Source of the DNA: Paucilactobacillus vaccinostercus DSM 20634
GTDB lineage: Bacteria; Bacillota; Bacilli; Lactobacillales; Lactobacillaceae
Direction of reading: 5' to 3'
Length of the DNA: 36,087 nucleotides
Assembly: GCF_001436295.1 (NCBI RefSeq)
Contig: NZ_AYYY01000066.1
Coordinates: 1-36,087, forward strand
This document shows positions 1-7,848 of the stretch, piece by piece. Under the pieces are notes generated by a model. The model did no database searches. It was not told the DNA's origin and saw only the letters and a list, made by a program, of their open reading frames with translations. The stretch's first letter is position 1. Every line of letters starts with the position of its first letter. The position numbers were made by a program, and so were the translations under genes.

Positions 1-3000
1 AGCATTATCAGAAACTGAAGCACTCGTTGAACCAGTCGTTGAGTTACTGTCTGAGATAGAGTCACTCGTCGAACGAATATCTGATTGACTGTCGGAGTTA
101 GAATTACTTTCGGAACTGGCGGTTGAGTCGCTTTCAGTGCCCGCATTTGAATCACTGTTTGAATCAGACGTGCTGATCGAACCGTTGGTCGAATCACTTA
201 CAGATTCTGACGTGCTGATTGAATCAGTCATTGAATCACTTTGTGATTCTGAAGTACTGGTTGAGCCATTGTCAGAATCACTATTCGAGTCGGAACCAAC
301 CGTTGAAATACTCTTCACATCACTTTGTGAATCTGACGTGCTCGTTTGGTTATTGTCCGAAGTACTCAATGAAGCTGAAGTACTTGCTTGACTGTTATCT
401 GAACCGTTAAGTGATACTGAAGTACTTGTCGAACCAGTATCTGAGCCCGCATTCGAGATTGAGGTGCTTGTTGAGTTAGTGTCTGAACCGGCAGCCGAAT
501 CTGAGGTGCTATCAGATTTAACATCTGAAACACTAACCGAAGTCGATGTTGAATCAGATAAAGTTCCTGAATTTGTCAAGGAAGCATTTGTTGAATCGGT
601 CAACGATTGAGTCTCGGAATTCGTTAATGATGCGGTTGTCGAATCGGTTAACGATTGAGTTTCCGAGTTCGTTAACGAAGCGGTTGTTGAGTCAGTTAAT
701 GACTGAGTTTCCGAATTCGTCAACGAAGCAGTTGTTGAATCTGTTAATGATTGAGTTTCCGAATTCGTCAACGAAGCAGTTGTTGAATCTGTCAATGATT
801 GTGTTTCCGAGTTCGTCAACGAAGCTGTCGTCGAATCTGTTAATGATTGAGTCTCTGAATTCGTCAATGAGGCCGTCGTTGAATCTGTCAATGACTGCGT
901 TTCTGAGTTTGTTAACGAGGCCGTCGTCGAATCTGTTAATGACTGAGTTTCTGAATTCGTCAACGAGGCTGTTGTCGAATCCGTTAACGATTGAGTCTCC
1001 GAGTTCGTTAATGAAGCCGTCGTTGAGTCAGTTAATGATTGAGTCTCAGAATTCGTCAATGAGGCCGTTGTTGAATCTGTCAACGACTGTGTTTCCGAAT
1101 TCGTCAACGAAGCCGTTGTTGAATCTGTCAACGATTGTGTTTCCGAGTTCGTCAACGAAGCAGTTGTTGAATCTGTCAATGATTGTGTTTCGGAGTTCGT
1201 CAATGAGGCTGTTGTCGAATCCGTTAACGATTGAGTCTCCGAGTTCGTTAATGAAGCCGTTGTTGAATCGGTTAATGACTGAGTTTCTGAGTTCGTCAAT
1301 GAGGCCGTCGTTGAATCTGTTAACGACTGAGTCTGTGAATCCGTCAACGAAGCCGTTGTTGAATCTGTCAACGATTGTGTTTCCGAGTTCGTCAACGAAG
1401 CAGTTGTTGAATCGGTTAATGACTGTGTTTCCGAGTTCGTCAACGAAGCAGTTGTTGAATCTGTCAATGATTGTGTTTCGGAGTTCGTCAATGAGGCCGT
1501 CGTTGAATCTGTCAATGACTGTGTTTCCGAGTTCGTCAACGAAGCTGTCGTCGAATCAGTCAATGACTGTGTTTCCGAGTTTGTCAATGAAGCCGTCGTT
1601 GAATCTGTTAATGACTGTGTTTCCGAGTTTGTCAACGAAGCGGTTGTTGAATCTGTCAATGATTGTGTTTCTGAATTCGTTAACGACGCCGTCGTTGAAT
1701 CTGTTAATGATTGAGTCTCAGAATTCGTCAATGAGGCCGTCGTTGAATCTGTTAGTGATTGTGTTTCCGAATTCGTTAATGAAGCCGTCGTTGAATCTGT
1801 TAGTGATTGTGTTTCCGAATTCGTTAACGAAGCGGTCGTTGAATCTGTTAGTGACTGCGTTTCTGAGTTTGTTAACGAGGCCGTCGTCGAATCTGTTAAT
1901 GACTGAGTTTCTGAATTCGTCAACGAGGCTGTTGTCGAATCCGTTAACGATTGAGTTTCTGAATTTGTTAACGAGGCCGTCGCTGAATCGGTCAATGACT
2001 GCGTTTCTGAATTTGTCAATGAGGCCGTTGTTGAATCCGTTAACGACTGTGTCGTTGACGTCGTTGTTGACGTTGTTTCTGACGCAGTATTTTCAACAAT
2101 CGTCAATATTGCAGTGGCTTGTTCTGCCTTTGCACCAGTGTCCGGATCAGTGTAGTCGATACCAATATAGTACTGACCTACCTTGCTAGTATCAATGCTA
2201 CCTGGATAAGCTTCAAGCTCACCCGTCGTCATGTTCATAACACTAACTGTAGCATCGCCATCAGCAATCGCTTTTGCAATATCAACTGATGTGCCATCAG
2301 AAGTAATCGACCCGACAAACGTGCTGGCCGCTGGAGCAGAATCTCCAACATAAATTTCAGTACTATGACCAGTTACTGCTGCTGTATGACTATTAACCGT
2401 CAAAGTAGCTTTCTGTGTTGTCAAAGCTGTTGTTACAGTTAATATTGACGATCCATTGTTAATAAGATCACCAACAATTGTAACTTTAACGTAGTATTGG
2501 TTCCCATCCATTGCTTTCGTGACATTTGAAAGCGTTAAAGTTGAACCAGTTGCACCACTAATAAGTCCGTTTGGACCATACCATTGATACGTGACACTTT
2601 GCACACTTAAATCATCCAGATCACCGATCGTTGATGCAATATCATCGGCCCCATCAAGGGTAAAGGTAGCATCATCACCTGCATCAACCGTTTGATCGGC
2701 AACTCCTCGAGTAACCGTGAAGGTTTTTGATGTACCAACAACCGTATTGCCGTCATAGTCAGTTCCAGTTGCCGTAATTGTTGCCGTACCATCACTAACC
2801 GCCGTGACCACTCCGGTGTTGGCATCAACGGACAATACCGATGGATCGCTAGAAGTCCACTTAACGCTCTTTAATGTTGCATTGCTTGGATCGGTCGTGT
2901 AGGTGAGTTGTTCGGTCCCATTAATTGTCGATGTGGATGTCGGAAGAACACTGGCATTACTTGAACTAACTGTCATGCTAGCACCTGTAATCAGTGTATA

Positions 3001-4488
3001 TGAGTCAGCGTTAACCGTCAGTGAGTTTGCTTCCACATTCTGACTAGTTACTTTGACAGTTGCCACATCAGAATAATATGAGTCACCGACTGCCCAACCA
3101 ACCAATGCATTGGCAACAGTCGATCCCACCAATTGAATGATCGTTGAAATGATTCCCCCACCACTCGGAGCAAACGCGATTGTTAGGCCGATTTGGTACT
3201 CTGCTGTGGTGTCCGCAGCTTGAGAGATTGAAAAGCTGGGTGACGAGCTAGTTCCGACAGAAGTCCATGTCGAACCACCATTAGTACTCTTGTATAGAGT
3301 ATATGTCGAAGTCAAAACCCCAGAAGTTCCTAAAGACATCCCAGTTATAACTGCTGCTGCCGCTGTCTTCAAGGTATTGAGAAAACCTGTTGAAACCGTA
3401 GCACTGATCGTTGTTGTTGCGGTGCCATTTGGCTTTACCACAATATTCTGATCCTCTGGCTGGCTGGTAAAGCCAGTCGTCAGTTGCCAACCAAAAATTG
3501 AAACACCAGATCCTGTTGGCGTTCCTTTACCAGTTACCGTCGAGCTCGCGCTGACAACGGAGAATGATTGGGCCTCACCTGTAATGCTATAAGTAGCACT
3601 ACCAAAGGCTTTGGCAGCATCAACAGCAACATCGGTTTCAGCATCATCCTTCACAATAGTGTTGGTATTATCCTTGCTATACGTCATCAAATAGGCGTCT
3701 GACGCAATGATCATCGTTGTAAGGCTATTAGCCCGTAAATATTGTGCAAGGGTATTAAATTGATCAGTCGTTAATTCGTTGCCACTATCTACTGCAACGA
3801 CCAAACTTGATCCATTTATTTCCGCCGTTCCACTTCCGGTTAAACCTAATTCAGCTGTCACATCCTTGATTGCATCGGTTGTGGCAGTATCAGTTGTATT
3901 AGTAGTTGTAGTATCGGTGGTTGATGTCGTGGCACTTGAGCTACCTGATTCTGAGGCACTCGTTGAGGTGTCATCTGTATTAGATGTTGCGGTTGTCGAA
4001 CTATCTGATTCTGATGTGTTTGAAGTGCTGGTTGATGCATCATCCGTGTTCGAGGTCGCCGTTGTTGAGCTGTCAGATTCTGACGTGTTCGAAGTGCCAC
4101 TATCTGACACACTGGTTGACTGACTGCCATTCGTCGAAGTTGATGTTGAACCGCTAGTTGAACCACTTGTTGATTCTGAAGCTGTCGAAGTTGAGCCACT
4201 CGTCGATTCTGATGTTGAGACTGCCGTATTGTTGTTCGTTGAATCCGCCGGAATCGTGGCGGTATTATTCGCCGCCAGTATGTTGCCGGTGTCGGCCTCC
4301 TTGCTTGTGCTCGTGGTTGTACTGCTTGTATCCGCATGACCCACGATTGGCGCCGCTAATCCACCACCAAATACAGCCGCAAAACTGGTAATGGTTGTGT
4401 AAATCCAGGTCTTTTTAGCTTTATACGTTTTATAGTGCTGACTCTGATCAGAGTACTTAGCTTTCTTAATGTTATTTTTTCTAGACAT
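1..4488 (-). CDS. Serine-rich repeat adhesin (SRRP), accessory Sec substrate, C-terminus beyond left edge
   Basis: This is a cell-surface glycoprotein adhesin. The frame is open for 1496 codons from an ATG at 4488 (ribosome site AGGGGGG at 4499-4505) to the window edge. Residues 20-28 read KTYKAKKTW, a KxYKxGKxW-type signal with Lys in place of Gly. A hydrophobic stretch follows to about residue 50, with likely cleavage after HA52. Residues 53-203 are a short Ser/Thr-rich region (SRR1). Residues 203-500 are a unique, presumably ligand-binding, region. Residues 500-590 resemble a Big_2 bacterial Ig domain (VKWTSSDPSVLSVD, then GTATITATG). Residues 590-690 look like a second Ig-like domain (TYQWYGPNG), and 690-803 a third beta domain. 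From residue 810 a 16-residue repeat runs to about 1305, followed by irregular Ser/Asp-rich sequence. The LPxTG anchor, if present, lies outside the window. Location beside secA2/secY2/gtfAB identifies it as their substrate. Function class is well supported; the ligand is unknown. Confidence 0.93.
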   Translation of the reverse strand, partial: MSRKNNIKKAKYSDQSQHYKTYKAKKTWIYTTITSFAAVFGGGLAAPIVGHADTSSTTTSTSKEADTGNILAANNTATIPADSTNNNTAVSTSESTSGSTSTASESTSGSTSGSTSTSTNGSQSTSVSDSGTSNTSESDSSTTATSNTDDASTSTSNTSESDSSTTATSNTDDTSTSASESGSSSATTSTTDTTTTNTTDTATTDAIKDVTAELGLTGSGTAEINGSSLVVAVDSGNELTTDQFNTLAQYLRANSLTTMIIASDAYLMTYSKDNTNTIVKDDAETDVAVDAAKAFGSATYSITGEAQSFSVVSASSTVTGKGTPTGSGVSIFGWQLTTGFTSQPEDQNIVVKPNGTATTTISATVSTGFLNTLKTAAAAVITGMSLGTSGVLTSTYTLYKSTNGGSTWTSVGTSSSPSFSISQAADTTAEYQIGLTIAFAPSGGGIISTIIQLVGSTVANALVGWAVGDSYYSDVATVKVTSQNVEANSLTVNADSYTLITGASMTVSSSNASVLPTSTSTINGTEQLTYTTDPSNATLKSVKWTSSDPSVLSVDANTGVVTAVSDGTATITATGTDYDGNTVVGTSKTFTVTRGVADQTVDAGDDATFTLDGADDIASTIGDLDDLSVQSVTYQWYGPNGLISGATGSTLTLSNVTKAMDGNQYYVKVTIVGDLINNGSSILTVTTALTTQKATLTVNSHTAAVTGHSTEIYVGDSAPAASTFVGSITSDGTSVDIAKAIADGDATVSVMNMTTGELEAYPGSIDTSKVGQYYIGIDYTDPDTGAKAEQATAILTIVENTASETTSTTTSTTQSLTDSTTASLTNSETQSLTDSATASLTNSETQSLTDSTTASLTNSETQSLTDSTTASLTNSETQSLTDSTTASLTNSETQSLTDSTTASLTNSETQSLTDSTTASLTNSETQSLTDSTTASLTNSETQSLTDSTTASLTNSETQSLTDSTTASLTNSETQSLTDSTTASLTNSETQSLTDSTTASLTNSETQSLTDSTTASLTNSETQSLTDSTTASLTNSETQSLTDSTTASLTDSQTQSLTDSTTASLTNSETQSLTDSTTASLTNSETQSLTDSTTASLTNSETQSLTDSTTASLTNSETQSLTDSTTASLTNSETQSLTDSTTASLTNSETQSLTDSTTASLTNSETQSLTDSTTASLTNSETQSLTDSTTASLTNSETQSLTDSTTASLTNSETQSLTDSTTASLTNSETQSLTDSTTASLTNSETQSLTDSTTASLTNSETQSLTDSTTASLTNSETQSLTDSTTASLTNSETQSLTDSTNASLTNSGTLSDSTSTSVSVSDVKSDSTSDSAAGSDTNSTSTSISNAGSDTGSTSTSVSLNGSDNSQASTSASLSTSDNNQTSTSDSQSDVKSISTVGSDSNSDSDNGSTSTSESQSDSMTDSISTSESVSDSTNGSISTSDSNSDSNAGTESDSTASSESNSNSDSQSDIRSTSDSISDSNSTTGSTSASVSDNA
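571..2050 (-). repeat. 48-bp tandem repeat array encoding the SRR2 region of the adhesin
   Basis: About 31 tandem units of 48 bp lie in frame in the adhesin gene. Each encodes 16 residues with consensus TTASLTNSETQSLTDS. That is two 8-residue half-repeats sharing SLT(N/D)S, so a Ser or Thr occurs at most positions. Many units keep near-identical DNA while third positions vary (tcg/tca, aac/aat). These Ser/Thr residues are the expected O-glycosylation sites for GtfA/GtfB. The array then gives way to less regular Ser/Asp-rich sequence at 1-570. Confidence 0.9.
3885..4330 (-). repeat. SRR1: short degenerate Ser/Thr-rich region of the adhesin
   Basis: This region directly follows the signal peptide (residues about 53-203). 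It is almost entirely Ser, Thr, Asn, Asp and Gly. It includes two near-copies of the block NTSESDSSTTATSNTDD. SRR adhesins of streptococci and lactobacilli commonly have a short SRR1 before the binding region and a long SRR2 after it, as here. Confidence 0.75.
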
Positions 4489-4624
4489 ATATTTACTGCC
4501 CCCCTGTGCTTAATACACGTTCAAGTTCGATTGATAGTCATCATTCAATTTTTAAAATAAGCCTAACACGTATTAACCCGATATATACAAACGTGCTACC
4601 GACCGTTAAAATCGGTAACCACCG

Positions 4625-5677
4625 CTAAATGAGAAAATTATCAAACCCCAAGTTTACTTTTCGCATGCCGGCCATCAACGCACGCTTCACAAAGTAGCGT
4701 GTGCTGACTGCCTTTTGCCACGGTTCAATCGCGGCCACCATCTCCTGATAATCGGCAATCGTCACGTGAGACAATGCTTCGTCAATCTCGTTCAGATCAT
4801 GAATCACCAGCCCTAAATGATGGTGTTTAACGAGCTGGGCGTGGGCATTGGAATCAGGCACCACGACCGGCATTCCGGCTGCTAAGTACATTGATAATTC
4901 AATTGGGTCATTATATTGGCTATTCCGGACCACATTAGGATTAGTTGCTTCCGTGATGTTAACGGTATTAACTAAGCCAAAGCCGTCCGCTAATTCTGCA
5001 ATTAGGTTATCCCGCGCCAATCCGACAATGTGCTTGACACTCGGATTATTGGCGACTTTTTCATCAACTTCTGTGTTATAAAACATAATCGGTGTTGAGC
5101 CCCGGTAATCAAGCGCCGTAACGGCCTGATCACTGATGTAATGGAGCTGCTTACGAAATTGTTTTTCTTGTAGTGGTCCCGCATACGGGTAATCCCACAA
5201 TTGCAAGGACACCATCGGAATATCAATTTCATCCTTTACCAGTCGTCGCGCTTGTTTTTCGTTCGCCACAACCAGCAAATCAAATTTACGTAACTGAGTA
5301 AACCAAAAGTCATTTTGGATGACACTCCGGTCACCATCATCGGCGTACAGCCACGTGGGAACTTCGTGAACCAGTGCGATGACCTTAATCTGTTTAATTC
5401 GTTTGAGGTAGTCAATAAACTCTGCCTGAAAATCCAGTTGTTCCCAGAGTGGAAATTGGACAACCACGAGATCCCGCGGCTGTACCGGACGTAAAATTGT
5501 TTCAATTAAGCTTCGTCGTCGGGCCGGTTGCTCTCCCAAATTATCAAACGGAACGTAGTTGAGTTCCTGAAACCCTAACTCTTGGGCGGCTTTGGCGACG
5601 TTGGCACTAATTTGTACGGTTGTTTGCTGATTTTCACTTTCCATCCGTCCGTTAAAGCGTGTAATCCAGTTGGTCAT
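4625..5677 (-). CDS. Gtf3-type glycosyltransferase of the SRRP glycosylation locus (paralogue 1, adhesin-proximal)
   Basis: This predicted cytoplasmic sugar-nucleotide transferase of 350 residues belongs to the family of streptococcal Gtf3 and Lactobacillus GtfC, which adds the second sugar to GlcNAc-modified adhesin. It begins MTNWITRFNG. It carries family blocks GFGLVNT, the acceptor-proximal YNDPIELSMYLAAGMPVVV, and a C-terminal HLGLVIHDLNEID. Its start overlaps the stop of the upstream paralogue by 4 nt (ATGA) and uses GGAGGTGG inside that gene, so the two are translationally coupled. The adhesin start lies 136 nt downstream. It is the most diverged of the four paralogues at the residues around the LAAG motif (PDSNAHAQLVKHHH). 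Donor sugar cannot be deduced. Family assignment is firm; the exact transfer step is inferred. Confidence 0.85.
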   Translation of the reverse strand: MTNWITRFNGRMESENQQTTVQISANVAKAAQELGFQELNYVPFDNLGEQPARRRSLIETILRPVQPRDLVVVQFPLWEQLDFQAEFIDYLKRIKQIKVIALVHEVPTWLYADDGDRSVIQNDFWFTQLRKFDLLVVANEKQARRLVKDEIDIPMVSLQLWDYPYAGPLQEKQFRKQLHYISDQAVTALDYRGSTPIMFYNTEVDEKVANNPSVKHIVGLARDNLIAELADGFGLVNTVNITEATNPNVVRNSQYNDPIELSMYLAAGMPVVVPDSNAHAQLVKHHHLGLVIHDLNEIDEALSHVTIADYQEMVAAIEPWQKAVSTRYFVKRALMAGMRKVNLGFDNFLI

Positions 5678-6753
5678 TGGCCACCACCTCCCGTCTCGAC
5701 AATCTGATCATCAAACCCTAACTCGAGGTAGCGGATTGCTTCCAATGCTGCTTGCTTTGCGAAGAATCCGCTCGTAACCGCTTCTTGCCAAGGTCGGACA
5801 TTGGCGACCATTTGGTTGTAATCGGCTTCGGTGAGCTTGTTCATGACCTTGTCAATATCACCAATTGAGTCGATCACAATCCCCACGCCCCGGTCCTTGA
5901 TCCAGCCAGAGTGGGCGGTGTGCGGCATCGTGATGATTGGCAGCCCCGCCGCCAAGTACAAGGACAACTTCATCGGGTTATTGTAGTGTCCGTAGTTGTT
6001 CATCCCCTTGTAGTACCCCGCCATCGGGTAATACAGCAGGCCAAACCCACCATCAAGCTGGCACGGAATATCATTGCTACTCATCTGGCCCAGCATCTTA
6101 ATGTAGCTTGGTAGTTGTCCCTGCTGGTTGTTAGGGCCGATGAAGTTAATCGGGATTTGCGATTTGTATTCAGCAACCATCGCCGGATCAACGCTGGAAG
6201 AAACGTAGTACAACTGCTTCTTGAAGGTTTGCTTAGGCTTTGGTCCGTGATAGACAAAGTCACTCAGGCCCATCCCAATCTTGGGAGTGGTGACCCCGCC
6301 TGCTTCGGCCATGTGACGCGCCATTTTTTCGTTCGCCGCAATGACCAAGTCGTATTTATTCAACAGCCACAATGAGGCGTCCCCCGAATAGTCTCGGTCG
6401 GATGCATCGTGGATCCAGGAAATAATGTCCCAAACCAAGGCTACCGTCTTCGCGTGTCGTTCATTCTTTAAGTAATCGATGAACTCCATTTCAAACTGAA
6501 CTTCACTCGTCCACAGTGGATATTGGACGATCACCACATCCCCTGGTAAGACAACGTTCAAAATGGCCTCCAACTTTTCGCGCCGGCCACCGGCGCCCAT
6601 ATCATTCAACTCCTGCGCGTATAAACGTGGGTAATGGAGTTTGCGAAAACCAACTTGGCTAATTGATTCGGCAGCCATATTATTCGCAATAATACCAGAT
6701 TGATAACTGGACGCGGCTTCATTTTCATCAACTTTTGTAACCCAATATGTCAT
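5674..6753 (-). CDS. Gtf3-type glycosyltransferase of the SRRP glycosylation locus (paralogue 2)
   Basis: This protein of 359 residues belongs to the same Gtf3-like family as its neighbour. It starts MTYWVTKVDENEAASS and has the family blocks DGGFGLLYYP, YNNPMKLSLYLAAGLPIIT and RGVGIVIDSIGDID. It is the first gene after the asp3 terminator. A 290-nt spacer with a possible promoter precedes it, so it probably heads a small operon with paralogue 1 and perhaps the adhesin. The ribosome site is GGGAGGGA upstream of ATG 6753. The Gly-rich C-terminal end (GGGGQ) is encoded by the Shine-Dalgarno region of the next gene. The expected role is adding a further sugar to O-GlcNAc on the adhesin. Specificity is unknown. 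Confidence 0.84.
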   Translation of the reverse strand: MTYWVTKVDENEAASSYQSGIIANNMAAESISQVGFRKLHYPRLYAQELNDMGAGGRREKLEAILNVVLPGDVVIVQYPLWTSEVQFEMEFIDYLKNERHAKTVALVWDIISWIHDASDRDYSGDASLWLLNKYDLVIAANEKMARHMAEAGGVTTPKIGMGLSDFVYHGPKPKQTFKKQLYYVSSSVDPAMVAEYKSQIPINFIGPNNQQGQLPSYIKMLGQMSSNDIPCQLDGGFGLLYYPMAGYYKGMNNYGHYNNPMKLSLYLAAGLPIITMPHTAHSGWIKDRGVGIVIDSIGDIDKVMNKLTEADYNQMVANVRPWQEAVTSGFFAKQAALEAIRYLELGFDDQIVETGGGGQ

Positions 6754-6871
6754 TTAACTATCCCTCCCCTTTTTTACCCAGGTTATACGTAGCTTCTTAA
6801 ATACCGATAACTGTACTTTCCTAACCCTGAATATGTAGGTGATTAGACCCATTATTCCAGAAAATTTGCAG

Positions 6872-6902
6872 ATTTTAGCCTAATCATCGTAATTATTGTC
6901 AA
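6872..6902 (-). promoter_or_regulatory. Candidate promoter for the adhesin-proximal Gtf3 pair
   Basis: On the minus strand, a consensus -35 TTGACA (6897-6902) is followed after 19 nt by TAAAAT (6872-6877). The 19-nt spacer is longer than ideal. It would give a leader of roughly 110 nt before ATG 6753. Confidence 0.4.
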
Positions 6903-6955
6903 GCTTAACAATTTTATTTCTGGTAGTAAAGTGCTTAACAGCACAATTCTAAGCG

Positions 6956-6987
6956 AATAATGGGGTTTATTAGTTTATCCCATTATT
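6956..6987. other. Inverted repeat upstream of the candidate promoter
   Basis: AATAATGGGG (6956-6965) and TCCCATTATT (6978-6987) pair over 10 positions (one G-T wobble) around a 12-nt loop. No U-tract follows. It lies between the asp3 terminator and the promoter, so an operator is as likely as an RNA hairpin. A smaller repeat, GTGC/GCAC, lies at 6931-6944. Confidence 0.4.
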
Positions 6988-7045
6988 TGTTACTTCCAGT
7001 CACAAAAAGTGGTATTTCTCCTAACGTCATTCCCGCGGTTATGTG

Positions 7046-7079
7046 AAAAAAACACCATCCCCCTTGAGGAAACGATGTT
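7046..7079 (-). terminator. Rho-independent terminator overlapping the asp3 stop codon
   Basis: The minus-strand transcript forms a 12-bp stem (several G-U pairs), arm AACAUCGUUUCC against GGAUGGUGUU-type sequence, followed by a run of seven U. The stem begins within the asp3 TAA stop. It would end the gtfA-asp3 transcript and separate it from the downstream gtf3 pair and adhesin. Confidence 0.7.
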
Positions 7080-7848
7080 AGCTTTCTTCCATTAATTGTG
7101 CCGCTAATTCGTCGACCTGTGTGCGGCTCTCCGGTGAAAATCGCTCCCGCTGGCCGGGAAGATACTTAACCTGTGCAAAGTGCGTATGCGTCAAAGTTTG
7201 CCGAATATCTGTCAGCACTTTCATCACATTAGCATCATCGACATAGGCCCATACCATCAATGACGGCTGGTTCGCCATCTGTGGGATGGACATCGTCGTT
7301 CGTGATCCGTAGCTGATCTGCAAAATTGCCGATTGCTCATCCACCTCAGTCAGATCATCCGTCTGCACGGCGACCCAGCCACCGGTGCGATCTAACCGCG
7401 CCGTTACCTGACGGGCATCGTCAGCCGCCTTAATCATCAAATACTGAAATTTGATCCAAGTATGGTTGAGATTAACAAGGGCCACCTCGTACGACACCGC
7501 CCCCTCGGGAAAGACGAACACCTTTGATAGCGTTGTTGAACTGATCATCTTCAATTTTTCACCATTCACATCGAAAAATGTGATCCGCAGCTGAACCGCG
7601 GGCGTGCGATCCGCCGTTAACACCGCCGAGACCGTGTATTCTTTACCCACCTCTAACAATGGTAACGTTGGTTTAATGCCTTGATCCAGATAATTAACCC
7701 GTGAACGCCACTTGCACAACTGCATACCGGGCGAAAACATTTCGTTGGCAAAGAGCACTTCACCGCTATCTAAGTATTGAACGGTTGTGCCGGTAATCTC
7801 GACATCATCAAAGTTGTCGGGCCACCGGGTAAGATATAAACTACCCAT
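7078..7848 (-). CDS. asp3: Accessory Sec system protein Asp3
   Basis: Asp3 is a component of the Asp1-Asp2-Asp3 complex that binds the glycosylated adhesin and couples it to SecA2 for export; in the family it acts at the cytoplasmic membrane face. The protein has 256 residues and looks like an all-beta, carbohydrate-binding-like fold (N-terminal VEITGTTVQYLDSGEVLFAN, then FSPGMQLCKWRS). No catalytic motif or membrane segment is seen. The start ATG 7848 has AAAGGAGC 6 nt upstream and overlaps the asp2 stop by 8 nt. It is last in the core cluster; its stop codon is part of a terminator stem. Assignment rests on both sequence features and position after asp1-asp2. Confidence 0.88.
   Translation of the reverse strand: MGSLYLTRWPDNFDDVEITGTTVQYLDSGEVLFANEMFSPGMQLCKWRSRVNYLDQGIKPTLPLLEVGKEYTVSAVLTADRTPAVQLRITFFDVNGEKLKMISSTTLSKVFVFPEGAVSYEVALVNLNHTWIKFQYLMIKAADDARQVTARLDRTGGWVAVQTDDLTEVDEQSAILQISYGSRTTMSIPQMANQPSLMVWAYVDDANVMKVLTDIRQTLTHTHFAQVKYLPGQRERFSPESRTQVDELAAQLMEES

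Noticed and set aside
571-2050. CRISPR array
   Set aside because: The repeats are contiguous 48-bp coding units without unique spacers and no cas genes are present.
546-2189. 547-residue plus-strand protein
   Set aside because: It is antisense to the adhesin repeat; its composition (Leu/Ser/Asn/Arg-rich, 16-residue period) merely mirrors the 48-bp repeats, and it has no ribosome site.
3858-4337. 159-residue minus-strand protein
   Set aside because: It is an alternative frame inside SRR1 of the adhesin; the true frame continues through with a signal peptide.
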